A stretch of 11,820 nucleotides of DNA from an uncultured Bacilli bacterium (GTDB taxonomy: Bacteria; Bacillota_I; Bacilli_A; RF39; UBA660): assembly GCA_947624095.1 (NCBI GenBank), contig CANQIR010000022.1:1-11820 (forward strand). Direction: 5' to 3'. The position numbers were made by a program, and so were the translations under genes. Shown piece by piece: positions 6,200 to 11,820 of this stretch. Below the pieces are notes generated by a model. That model was given only the letters and a program-made list of their open reading frames with translations. It did no database searches and was not told where the DNA came from. The number at the start of each line of letters is the position of its first letter. The stretch's first letter is position 1.

Positions 6200-6238
6200 T
6201 AAGATAGAGGAAGGAAAAAGATAGAGAGGGAGTGAAGT

Positions 6239-6337
6239 ATGGATGATGTAAATAACGATTTAAGTTTTAATAAAGCTTATGTCGTTATGAAAGTGGAAGT
6301 AATATTAGGAATAAACGAAACTATGAATTCGTTTTAA
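6239..6337 (+). CDS. Possible small ORF, 32 codons
   Basis: ATG at 6239 is preceded by AGGGAG (6227-6232) at 6 bases, a good ribosome-binding site. It encodes 32 residues beginning MDDVNNDLSFNKAY and ends TAA at 6335-6337. It follows the promoter at 6159-6186 and lies 41 bases upstream of the regulator gene. The peptide is soluble-looking with no recognisable motif. It could be a real small protein, a leader peptide, or the stub of a decayed gene. I do not recognise it. Confidence 0.35.
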   Translation: MDDVNNDLSFNKAYVVMKVEVILGINETMNSF

Positions 6338-6345
6338 ATGTATGG

Positions 6346-6354
6346 TGATATAAT
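6346..6354 (+). promoter_or_regulatory. Extended -10 promoter element upstream of the XRE regulator
   Basis: TGATATAAT (6346-6354) is a full extended -10. No good -35 is visible at 16-18 bases. It gives a leader of about 18 bases to the ATG at 6379. Confidence 0.5.
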
Positions 6355-6378
6355 TATATATGAAGGATTAGAGGTATT

Positions 6379-7518
6379 ATGATTAAGTATTTGAAATTTG
6401 GTAATTTTATCACCGAATTAAGAACGAGTAAGAATCTTACTCAAATACAGTTAGCAAAGAAGTTACATATATCTAATAAGACAGTTAGTAAATGGGAGAA
6501 TGGTAGAGGAATGCCTGATGTCTCATTACTACTTCCTCTATCGGAAGCTTTAGGTGTAAGTGTAACGGAATTGTTAATGAGTGAAAAAATAGAAAGTGAA
6601 AATATTAATAAATCTAAAGTTGAAAAGATGACTATCACAACTCTTGAAGAATCAAAAAAGAAGTATACGGGTAAATTCCATAAATTATTAACAATATTTA
6701 TTGTAGCTATAATATTTCTTATATTAATATTCTATTTCTTTACTACTTTTAATTCGGTAAGGTTATATAGAATTAGGCTGAATGATGAAGACTTTGAAAT
6801 AACTAATGGTACGTTTATGAGAACTATGGTTAAAAATGTATTTGAACTTGGTGAAATCAAGTATATTGGTGATGAAGAAATAGATAGTAATAATATGTAT
6901 GTTAGGATATATGCAAAAGATAATGATAATGAAATAGTAATTTTTGATGGATTATATACTCCCATTTATATTCATGAAGGATTTGGCTATGAAGAATATT
7001 TTAATGATAGATTCGAAGATTTAATTCAAAATAATTTATATATAGAAATACACTATAAGACAATAGATGGTGAAGAAAGAGAAAAAGTAAGTAAATTATT
7101 AGTATCTTTGGATTTTGCAAATAATAAATTATTTAATCAAAAGGATGATAGGATAGAAATTAATAATGATTCTAAAACATCCTTTAATGAAACAGATGAA
7201 ATGATAGATAAATTGTTAGCTAATGGATTTATGGAAGTAGAAGATGAGATTAATGATGACTCGTTATCTAAAACTTATGTTAAAGAAGATGATGTTTGCA
7301 GATATAAAATTCAAATAAGTGATGATGTAAGAATTATCATAGGTTGCAATGATGCTAAAATAATTTTTTCTATGGCATCCCAAAAGGCTAGAGTGTTTGT
7401 AGATAGCCAAATGATTTATAACGGAACTATACCCATAAATTGTGATTGTCAGTTTAATAAAAATTTTTCTTTAATTAATGATAAATTAAATACAATGTTA
7501 GATTTATTAATAAATTAG
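6379..7518 (+). CDS. Membrane-anchored XRE-family transcriptional regulator with an extracytoplasmic domain
   Basis: The N-terminal HTH of the Cro/C1 type (residues ~8-66) is clear: FGNFITELRTSKNLTQIQLAKKL, then ISNKTVSKWENGRGMPDVSLLLPLSEALGVSVTELL. A charged linker of ~35 residues leads to one transmembrane helix (102-122, LLTIFIVAIIFLILIFYFF). About 255 residues follow, predicted to lie outside the cell, rich in beta-prone and acidic segments, with cysteines at 307, 323, 355 and 357 that could form disulfides. This suggests a one-component sensor that binds DNA inside and senses something outside; ligand and targets are unknown. AGAGGT ends only 3 bases before ATG 6379, which is tight. An alternative is TTG 6391, four codons in, which would still precede the HTH. 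The next gene starts 8 bases after the stop, so the two are co-transcribed. It may control itself through the inverted repeat at 6166-6199 (inference). Confidence 0.85.
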   Translation: MIKYLKFGNFITELRTSKNLTQIQLAKKLHISNKTVSKWENGRGMPDVSLLLPLSEALGVSVTELLMSEKIESENINKSKVEKMTITTLEESKKKYTGKFHKLLTIFIVAIIFLILIFYFFTTFNSVRLYRIRLNDEDFEITNGTFMRTMVKNVFELGEIKYIGDEEIDSNNMYVRIYAKDNDNEIVIFDGLYTPIYIHEGFGYEEYFNDRFEDLIQNNLYIEIHYKTIDGEEREKVSKLLVSLDFANNKLFNQKDDRIEINNDSKTSFNETDEMIDKLLANGFMEVEDEINDDSLSKTYVKEDDVCRYKIQISDDVRIIIGCNDAKIIFSMASQKARVFVDSQMIYNGTIPINCDCQFNKNFSLINDKLNTMLDLLIN

Positions 7519-7525
7519 GAGTTAA

Positions 7526-8257
7526 ATGAAAAAAGGAATTGTATTTTTTGCTAGTATGATTTGTTGTCTACCTTTGATGGTACAAGCAGCTGAACCGGAT
7601 CCAAATAAAAATTTAGTTGGTGAAAGTACGGTATTTGTCAAAACGACAGATTTTGATGGTGTTTATGTTAATGAAGAAATAACAGAAGAAGAATTTGATA
7701 AGGCGATGATAGATAATAATGCCGGTATATCACCGGTTGCTTATGTCGAGACATCTTATAAAAGATTAGATATGTATGTTTATGATGAGGGCGGAATTTA
7801 TGAAGCGGATATGTTTTTAAAATGGAAAGGCGTTCCAAAGGCCAGATCTTATGATGTTTTTGCAATGCGCGGGCAGGGAATGGCATTAGTTGCTAATAGC
7901 GAGAGTGGACTCCAAACTTACTATAAAGGCAGTAATAGCTACAAAATAGATTATCCATATAATTGTGCCAATATTTTAATTAATGGGACGACTGGTTATG
8001 GTTTTTCAATGAATCTAGTAAATGGTAGTGATATAACTGGTTATGAATTGTACAATAGTGCATTTTTTAAAAAATCAATAACTGGAACTGCCAAGATATT
8101 TGGTACATATCAACATGCAACTAGAGATGTAACGTTAGCACAATCTAAGAGTTATAGTATAAATGCTAATGGGCTAGGTGGAGTAATATTCTTTAATGAT
8201 GGTACTCTTGAATCATATTATGATGATATGAATGGCGTATACGTTTCTATAAACTAA
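7526..8257 (+). CDS. Secreted protein of unknown function, co-transcribed with the membrane regulator
   Basis: I do not recognise this 243-residue protein. Residues 1-21 form a clear Sec signal peptide: MKK, a hydrophobic core (GIVFFASMICCLPLM), and a likely type I cleavage after VQA before AEPDPN. No lipobox fits, and there is no further membrane helix or cell-wall anchor, so it is probably released or loosely held outside. The mature part alternates Gly, Tyr, Ser and Asn with short hydrophobic stretches, suggesting beta-sheet, and has one cysteine (Cys147). AGGAG (7517-7521) overlaps the stop of the regulator gene, and ATG follows 4 bases later, so the two genes are tightly linked. Codon use looks more GC-rich than its neighbours (for example GCCGGT, GGGCAGGGA), which may hint at transfer. 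It could be the ligand, target or modulator of the regulator's outer domain (inference). Confidence 0.8.
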   Translation: MKKGIVFFASMICCLPLMVQAAEPDPNKNLVGESTVFVKTTDFDGVYVNEEITEEEFDKAMIDNNAGISPVAYVETSYKRLDMYVYDEGGIYEADMFLKWKGVPKARSYDVFAMRGQGMALVANSESGLQTYYKGSNSYKIDYPYNCANILINGTTGYGFSMNLVNGSDITGYELYNSAFFKKSITGTAKIFGTYQHATRDVTLAQSKSYSINANGLGGVIFFNDGTLESYYDDMNGVYVSIN

Positions 8258-8281
8258 GTTATAAGATGTTATTTTTAAAAG

Positions 8282-8311
8282 AATATATGATTAATTTTCA
8301 TATATTTTTTT
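8282..8311 (+). terminator. Terminator of the regulator-secreted protein operon
   Basis: AATATATG (8282-8289) and CATATATT (8299-8306) form an 8-bp stem with a 9-base loop and a T-run to 8311. The stem is nearly all A-T and therefore weak. Its 3' arm overlaps the -35 of the next promoter. Confidence 0.6.
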
Positions 8312-8325
8312 ATTTGACATAAAGT
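8298..8325 (+). promoter_or_regulatory. Sigma-E-like promoter of spoIVA
   Basis: TCATATA (8298-8304) matches the sigma-E -35 pattern KMATATT at 6 of 7 positions. After 13 bases, CATAAAGT (8318-8325) matches CATACAHT at 6 of 8. In Bacillus subtilis spoIVA is transcribed by sigma-E, which supports the reading. A TTGACA at 8314-8319 has no suitable -10 downstream. Confidence 0.55.
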
Positions 8326-8349
8326 TAATTAGAAATGGTAGGGATTAAA

Positions 8350-9828
8350 TTGAAAAACGATAATATTATTCAATCTATTTCAAAGCGTGGGAATGGGGAA
8401 ATATATTTAGGTGTAGTAGGAGCAGTTAGAACAGGTAAATCAACATTTATTAAGCGATTTATTGAAAATTTAATTGTACCGAATATTGATGATGAATATG
8501 AAAAGAAAAGATGTTTAGATGAAATACCACAAAGTGCCCAAGGTAAGACGATAATGACTACAGAACCTAAATTTGTACCTTCTAATGGAGCGACGGTTAA
8601 GATTGATGAATTTACAACGAATATTAAACTTATTGATTGTGTTGGTTTTGTAATACCAGGGGCGAGCGGCTATGAGGATGAAAATGGAAACCCCAGAATG
8701 GTAAAGACACCATGGTTTAGTGAGGATATTCCATTTGTAGAAGCAGCAGAAGTAGGAACAGAAAAAGTTATAAAGGATCATTCAACTATTGGTATTGTAG
8801 TTACTACTGATGGGTCTTTTGGGGAAATTAAAAGAAATGAATATGTAGAAGCAGAGGAAAAAGTAGTAAGTGAATTAAAAGGAATTGGTAAACCATTTAT
8901 AATAGTTTTAAATAGTGCTAATCCTAGTAGTGAGGAAACTTTAAATTTAGCTAATGAAATGCGAAATAATTATGATGTACCAGTATTACCTATTAGTGTT
9001 ATTAATATGAATGAAAGAGAAATATATGAAATATTAAAGAATGCTTTATATGAATTCCCAGTAATGGATATTAGTGTAAGTATTCCTGAATGGGTACACG
9101 TCTTAAGTAATAACCATTATTTAAAGAAACATTATATTGAAAAAATTAAGAGTAGTGTAGTGTCAATTAATAAATTAAAAGATGTGGATAATATTCTTAG
9201 TTATTTTGAAGATAGTGAATATATTAGTAAAGCTTATATAAGTGAAGTAGATACTGCTACTGGTATTGTTAATGTTAATTTAGATAGTAGTGATGAATTA
9301 TATAATGAAGTACTAAAAGAAATGATGGGTACAGAAGTTAATACGAAAGCTAATATGTTAAGGATATTTGCTTCTTATAAAGAGGGAAGAGAAGAATTTG
9401 AATCAATTAAAGGGGCATTAAAAATGGCTAAGAGTACTGGTTATGGAATTGTATATCCTTCTTTAAAAGATATGAAATTAGAAACACCAGAAATTATTAA
9501 ACAAGGTAGTAGATATGGAGTTAAATTAAAGGCAGTTGCTAGTTCTATTCATCTAATGAAAGTAGATGTTGAAAGTACTTTTGAACCAATAATTGGTAGT
9601 GAATTACAAAGTAAAGAATTAATTAATTATTTAATGAAAGATTATGAAACTGATCCTCAAAGTATTTGGAAAAGTGAAATATTTGGTAGAAGTTTAGATG
9701 AAATTGTTAAAGAAGGAATTCAAGCTAAGTTATCGATGATGCCAGATAATACAAGATATAAATTAAGTAGTACGGTTACAAAGATAGTCAATAAGGGAAG
9801 TAATAATTTAATAGCGATAGTTTTATAA
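8350..9828 (+). CDS. spoIVA: Stage IV sporulation protein A, spore coat morphogenetic ATPase
   Basis: It polymerises on the forespore surface using ATP, anchored by SpoVM, and forms the base layer on which the spore coat is built; it also affects cortex formation. The Walker A GAVRTGKST (24-32, Lys30) is present, followed by GKTIMTTEPKF with Thr70/Thr71, which have the same numbering as the residues needed for hydrolysis in B. subtilis. A Walker B-like LIDCVG (94-99) follows. The C-terminus GSNNLIAIVL keeps the conserved end needed for localisation. I choose TTG at 8350: AGGGA (8340-8344) lies 5 bases upstream, the N-terminus then aligns without gap with the B. subtilis protein, and the length becomes 492 residues, the same as that protein. 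The in-frame ATG at 8335 has no ribosome-binding site and lies only ~3 bases after the predicted transcription start. The gene is monocistronic with its own terminator. Confidence 0.97.
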   Translation: MKNDNIIQSISKRGNGEIYLGVVGAVRTGKSTFIKRFIENLIVPNIDDEYEKKRCLDEIPQSAQGKTIMTTEPKFVPSNGATVKIDEFTTNIKLIDCVGFVIPGASGYEDENGNPRMVKTPWFSEDIPFVEAAEVGTEKVIKDHSTIGIVVTTDGSFGEIKRNEYVEAEEKVVSELKGIGKPFIIVLNSANPSSEETLNLANEMRNNYDVPVLPISVINMNEREIYEILKNALYEFPVMDISVSIPEWVHVLSNNHYLKKHYIEKIKSSVVSINKLKDVDNILSYFEDSEYISKAYISEVDTATGIVNVNLDSSDELYNEVLKEMMGTEVNTKANMLRIFASYKEGREEFESIKGALKMAKSTGYGIVYPSLKDMKLETPEIIKQGSRYGVKLKAVASSIHLMKVDVESTFEPIIGSELQSKELINYLMKDYETDPQSIWKSEIFGRSLDEIVKEGIQAKLSMMPDNTRYKLSSTVTKIVNKGSNNLIAIVL

Positions 9829-9833
9829 AAATT

Positions 9834-9862
9834 AAACATTTGGTGGATTGCCAAATGTTTTT
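9834..9862 (+). terminator. spoIVA terminator
   Basis: AAACATTTGG (9834-9843) and CCAAATGTTT (9851-9860) form a perfect 10-bp stem with a 7-base loop, followed by TT. The T-run is formed by TTTTT at 9858-9862. It abuts the opposite-facing terminator at 9866-9898, giving a tail-to-tail pair. Confidence 0.8.
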
Positions 9863-9865
9863 GAA

Positions 9866-9898
9866 TAAAAAAATAGTGCTAAGTATTGAGCTTAGCAC
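9866..9898 (-). terminator. Terminator of the minus-strand non-coding RNA
   Basis: GTGCTAAG (9876-9883) and CTTAGCAC (9891-9898) form a perfect 8-bp stem with a 7-base loop. The A-run at 9866-9874 becomes ATTTTTTTATT after the stem on the minus strand. There is no T-run on the plus side, so it works leftward only. Confidence 0.8.
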
Positions 9899-10030
9899 AT
9901 CATACTGAAATTTCTTCGATCAATGAGTCTTCCTTTTTACTGTCATCCTAGTAAAAATTAATAATTTTTGATTTAGAACATAACTATCTAATCAAAATAC
10001 TGATCGAATGTGGTGAATTTATTTTCACCT
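9866..10030 (-). ncRNA. Unidentified structured non-coding RNA, ~165 bases
   Basis: A minus-strand transcription unit has a promoter at 10036-10065 and a terminator at 9876-9898 but no plausible ORF. The RNA folds well. A 5' hairpin GGUGAA/UUCACC lies at 10029-10012. A closing 8-bp stem UUCGAUCA/UGAUCGAA (10008-10001 with 9922-9915) surrounds two hairpins. The first is UUUUGAUUAGA paired with UCU-A-AAUCAAAA (9997-9966, one bulge). The second is UUUUUACU paired with AGUAAAAA (9957-9934) with loop AGGAUGAC. A short single-stranded stretch then leads to the terminator stem. No gene lies downstream on this strand, so it is not a riboswitch leader. I find none of the hallmarks of 6S, SRP, tmRNA, RNase P or T-box RNAs. 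It lies between spoIVA and HU. Promoter, stems and terminator are read directly; function is unknown. Confidence 0.65.
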
Positions 10031-10035
10031 TTTAA

Positions 10036-10065
10036 ATTATATAATTGAAGAAATAGAATAGTCAA
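10036..10065 (-). promoter_or_regulatory. Promoter of the minus-strand non-coding RNA
   Basis: On the minus strand, TTGACT (10065-10060), an 18-base spacer and TATAAT (10041-10036) are present. The expected start is near 10030, at the foot of the first hairpin. Between this promoter and the HU promoter (10066-10164) I see only AT-rich sequence with no gene. Confidence 0.75.
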
Positions 10066-10164
10066 GTAAAATTTAAAATATGTAAAATAGATGCTTATAA
10101 AACGTTTAAAAAGCCTAAAAAATAGGGAAAAAATGCAATTTTGTGTAAAAGACATTGATTTTTC

Positions 10165-10221
10165 TTGATTTTAAATATTAAAAATGCTATTTTTAGTATG
10201 TAAGGGTAATATCCTTATAAT
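10165..10221 (+). promoter_or_regulatory. Promoter region of the HU gene, possibly two promoters
   Basis: TTGATT (10165-10170), 17 bases, then TATTTT (10188-10193) with an upstream TG (10185-10186). A second -10 TATAAT (10216-10221) has only a weak -35 (TTAGTA, 10193-10198). GTAATAT (10206-10212) and ATATTAC (10224-10230) are inverted copies around the second -10 and could fold in the longer transcript. Confidence 0.6.
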
Positions 10222-10247
10222 AAATATTACAATGGGAGGTAAAATTT

Positions 10248-10520
10248 ATGGGAAAAACTGAATTAGTTGAATTCATTGCAGCTAAAGCTGGTTTAACTAA
10301 AGCTGATGCTACTCGTGCATTAGATGCTGCTTTAGAAGGAATTACAACTGGTCTTAAAAAGGAAGGAAAAGTTGCTTTAGTTGGTTTTGGTACTTTCAGT
10401 GCTAAAAAAAGAGAAGCTAGAGAAGGTATTAACCCTCTAACTAAACAACCACTTAAGATTCCTGCAAAAACTGTTGCTTCATTTAAAGCTGGTAGCAAAT
10501 TAAAAGAAGCTATTAACTAA
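10248..10520 (+). CDS. hup: HU family DNA-binding protein
   Basis: This is a small basic histone-like protein that binds and bends DNA without strong sequence preference and compacts the nucleoid as a dimer. At 90 residues it has the standard length. It shows MGKTELVEFIAAKAGLTKADA (helices 1-2), the dimer core VALVGFGTFSAKKREAREG with the conserved GFGTF, and the DNA-binding arm ending INPLTKQPLKIPAKTVASFKAGSKLK. The arm proline of IPAKTV, typically the intercalating residue, is present. GGGAGGT (10234-10240) lies 7 bases before ATG. Codons are enriched in GCT, GGT and CTT compared with neighbours, as expected for a highly expressed gene. It lies downstream of spoIVA, matching the spoIVA-hbs order in Bacillus, but the minus-strand RNA unit separates them here. 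Confidence 0.97.
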   Translation: MGKTELVEFIAAKAGLTKADATRALDAALEGITTGLKKEGKVALVGFGTFSAKKREAREGINPLTKQPLKIPAKTVASFKAGSKLKEAIN

Positions 10521-10534
10521 TAAATTAGTAACTT

Positions 10535-10561
10535 AAAGACTGCGTAATGTGGTCTTTTTTT
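10535..10561 (+). terminator. HU gene terminator
   Basis: AAAGAC (10535-10540) pairs with GTCTTT (10552-10557), extended inward by two wobble pairs and a C-G pair. TTTTTTT (10555-10561) follows. Confidence 0.8.
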
Positions 10562-10572
10562 GTTATTCTTGG

Positions 10573-10600
10573 TTTAAAAAGGTTAATTCCATGATATACT
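10573..10600 (+). promoter_or_regulatory. Promoter of the membrane protein gene
   Basis: TATACT (10595-10600) with TG at 10592-10593 is an extended -10, with a weak -35 TTTAAA (10573-10578) 16 bases upstream. The 12-base string CATGATATACTA here also occurs in the fhs promoter. Confidence 0.55.
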
Positions 10601-10618
10601 ATAATTGGAGGGTAGAAA

Positions 10619-11683
10619 ATGAAGTATAGGAAGTATATTAAATTTGGTTTTTTAATATTAAGTCTTTTATTGATTGGTATAGGATTTAGTATTAGTGATA
10701 ATCGTGTGATGAATAAGTTATTAGTAATCTTGGGTGTTATTTTGATGGGTGGATCGATTGCTATAAAAAGATGGTGGTTAGCAATTATCAGTATTGTAGT
10801 AATATTTTTATTTATCGTGGGGGTTGATTATTTAGTTACTTTCTATATGGAAAAAGTACCAGTATTTAGTATTAAACAAGTAACTAATGAACAAGTTATT
10901 AGTTATAATTCGTTTTTTTATCGTGTATATAGTTGCGATAATGACTTAAAAGTTGATAATTTTTATAGAAAAAATTATTTGTGTAATGATAATTCTTTGG
11001 AAGAAAACGAAAGCAATGCTTTTATTAATCAAATAGTGAGAAATTATGATGAATGGGAAAATAAGTTTGTGAAGATAAGAGGAAGGGTTAGTAGAATAAC
11101 GGGAATTGAGACCTTAGAAATGAAAGCTTATGAAGTTAATATGGTAACTATAAATGGTTATGTTACTTTTGCGGATAATATTACTTTGAAATTTGAATTT
11201 AATGGAAATAATGAGTTGCTTAGTAATTATGAAGTTTATGATGATGCAATAGTAATTGGGAGAGTTAGTAAGCTAGAAAAGGAAGGGGATAATTATACTG
11301 TAATTTTTAAAGATTCAAAGTTAGTTACTCATAGTCTTTATGATGACTATGATTTGGTAGTTGTTGCAAAAGATAAGTGTAGTATTAATAATGGATTTAA
11401 ACTTTTAGAGAGTGATAGTAATTATGAGATATATGATGCTTGTCAAAATACGATTATGGCTAGATATAGCGAAGATGTAGTATATGAATTAGGATTTTTA
11501 CTTAATTCAGATAAATTAGTTATTGATGATGTTTTGGAAAAATCTGATAGTGTGGATTATGATGATAAAAATGATGTTTTGTATAGTTATCAAGATTTTA
11601 ATATTTTGTTGTGTAAGGACGAAAAAAATAGGTATTATATAGGTAGTAGTGAATTGAATTTTGATAGTGGAATTTGTTCTTAG
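10619..11683 (+). CDS. Membrane protein of unknown function with three N-terminal helices and a possible OB-fold outer domain
   Basis: I do not recognise this 354-residue protein. Three hydrophobic helices are clear: about 8-25 (FGFLILSLLLIGIGF), 33-48 (KLLVILGVILMGGSIA) and 53-75 (WLAIISIVVIFLFIVGVDYLV). The remaining ~275 residues are polar. Residues about 145-235 (DEWENKFVKIRGRVSRI, then a turn-rich section with ITLKFEF and DDAIVIGRVSKLEKEGDNYTVIF) have the W-x-K-x-V-x-V-x-G-x-V rhythm of small OB-fold (tRNA_anti-like) domains. That is a suggestion, not an identification. Six cysteines (106, 122, 254, 275, 332, 353), all in the soluble part, suggest disulfides and so an outside location. 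GGAGGG (10607-10612) lies 6 bases before ATG. It is a single-gene unit with its own promoter and a strong terminator at 11709-11742. Confidence 0.8.
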   Translation: MKYRKYIKFGFLILSLLLIGIGFSISDNRVMNKLLVILGVILMGGSIAIKRWWLAIISIVVIFLFIVGVDYLVTFYMEKVPVFSIKQVTNEQVISYNSFFYRVYSCDNDLKVDNFYRKNYLCNDNSLEENESNAFINQIVRNYDEWENKFVKIRGRVSRITGIETLEMKAYEVNMVTINGYVTFADNITLKFEFNGNNELLSNYEVYDDAIVIGRVSKLEKEGDNYTVIFKDSKLVTHSLYDDYDLVVVAKDKCSINNGFKLLESDSNYEIYDACQNTIMARYSEDVVYELGFLLNSDKLVIDDVLEKSDSVDYDDKNDVLYSYQDFNILLCKDEKNRYYIGSSELNFDSGICS

Positions 11684-11708
11684 GGAAGATAAAAAATAAC
11701 GAAAATAG

Positions 11709-11742
11709 TTAAAAAGTTGACATAAAAGTGTCAACTTTTTAA
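11709..11742 (+). terminator. Strong terminator, probably bidirectional
   Basis: TTAAAAAGTTGACA (11709-11722) and TGTCAACTTTTTAA (11729-11742) form a perfect 14-bp stem with a 6-base loop. T-runs lie within and after the right arm (11736-11740, 11744-11749) and A-runs on the left, so it could stop transcription both ways. Confidence 0.85.
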
Positions 11743-11767
11743 GTTTTTTAAAGAAATTTGCAAAAAA

Positions 11768-11796
11768 TTAGAGGAAATCGCAAAGTTTTTTATAAT
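11768..11796 (+). promoter_or_regulatory. Probable promoter of a gene beyond the window
   Basis: TATAAT at 11791-11796 follows the terminator, with only a poor -35 (TTAGAG, 11768-11773) 17 bases upstream. The purine-rich bases 11800-11820 would be the start of the leader of a gene outside the window. Confidence 0.4.
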
Positions 11797-11820
11797 AAAA
11801 GTAGTAGAGAGAGAAATTTC

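Noticed and set aside
6441..6965. Minus-strand reading frames inside the XRE regulator gene
   Set aside because: They are Leu/Ile/Ser-rich shadows of AT-rich coding sequence without ribosome-binding sites or promoters.
2416..8325. Shared 12-mer TTGACATAAAGT at 2416-2427 and 8314-8325 as a common regulatory site
   Set aside because: At 2416 it is a plain -35 box. At 8314 no -10 follows at a workable distance, and the bases are better read as a sigma-E -10 (CATAAAGT). The match is probably chance in AT-rich DNA around a common hexamer.
9876..10030. The minus-strand RNA as a riboswitch or T-box leader
   Set aside because: It ends in a terminator directly against the spoIVA terminator, with no gene downstream on that strand. 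It therefore cannot control a gene in cis.
9934..10030. Short ORFs in the minus-strand RNA (8 to 14 codons)
   Set aside because: None has a ribosome-binding site and most lie inside stems. They are not supported as peptides.
10193..10498. Long minus-strand reading frame across the HU gene
   Set aside because: It lies antisense to a highly conserved HU gene, has no ribosome-binding site, and its translation has no recognisable family pattern. It is a shadow frame.
11709..11742. TTGACA inside the terminator stem as a promoter -35
   Set aside because: No acceptable -10 lies 16-18 bases downstream on either strand. The hexamer is part of the perfect stem.
1..11820. CRISPR arrays, tRNA/rRNA genes, insertion sequences or phage genes
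   Set aside because: I saw no regularly spaced repeats, cloverleaf sequences, transposase motifs or terminal inverted repeats.

Overview
This window looks like the chromosome of a low-GC, endospore-forming Firmicute (class Bacilli), perhaps one of the uncultured gut lineages. The coding sequence is very AT-rich. Promoters are of the TTGACA/TATAAT type and ribosome-binding sites are strong GGAGG-like. Two sporulation genes (spoIVA and a spoVIF-like gene) and a glmS ribozyme are present. TGA is used as a stop (engB) and tryptophan is TGG, so the genetic code is standard and this is not a Mycoplasma. Assignment below class is inference.

Layout. 1-425: C-terminal end of an FtsK/SpoIIIE DNA translocase. 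440-2410: a promoter, a self-cleaving glmS ribozyme and glmS. 2411-2760: an intergenic region holding what looks like an undescribed type I toxin-antitoxin locus. It has a 23-residue hydrophobic peptide on the minus strand, its start site buried in a double hairpin, and a strong convergent promoter making a short terminated antisense RNA. 2777-4118: engB and mtnN, translationally coupled by an ATGA overlap. 4130-4415: a spoVIF-like gene with a sporulation-type promoter. 4407-6139: fhs (formate-tetrahydrofolate ligase) with its own promoter and terminator. 6141-8311: an accessory-looking unit with an inverted repeat over a promoter, a possible 32-codon ORF, a membrane-anchored XRE regulator and a secreted protein.

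8298-9862: spoIVA, with a sigma-E-like promoter and a TTG start. 9866-10065: a non-coding minus-strand transcription unit with promoter, branched RNA fold and terminator, converging on spoIVA. 10165-10561: the HU gene. The order spoIVA then HU matches the spoIVA-hbs order of Bacillus subtilis. 10573-11742: a membrane protein with three N-terminal helices and a possible OB-fold outside the membrane. 11743-11820: leader of a gene beyond the window.

The conserved genes cover cell-wall precursor supply (GlmS), ribosome assembly (EngB), methyl-cycle salvage (MtnN), one-carbon metabolism (Fhs), spore coat assembly (SpoIVA) and nucleoid structure (HU). The most novel candidates are the toxin-antitoxin-like locus at 2416-2742, the orphan structured RNA at 9866-10030, and the membrane-tethered regulator with its secreted partner at 6379-8257.
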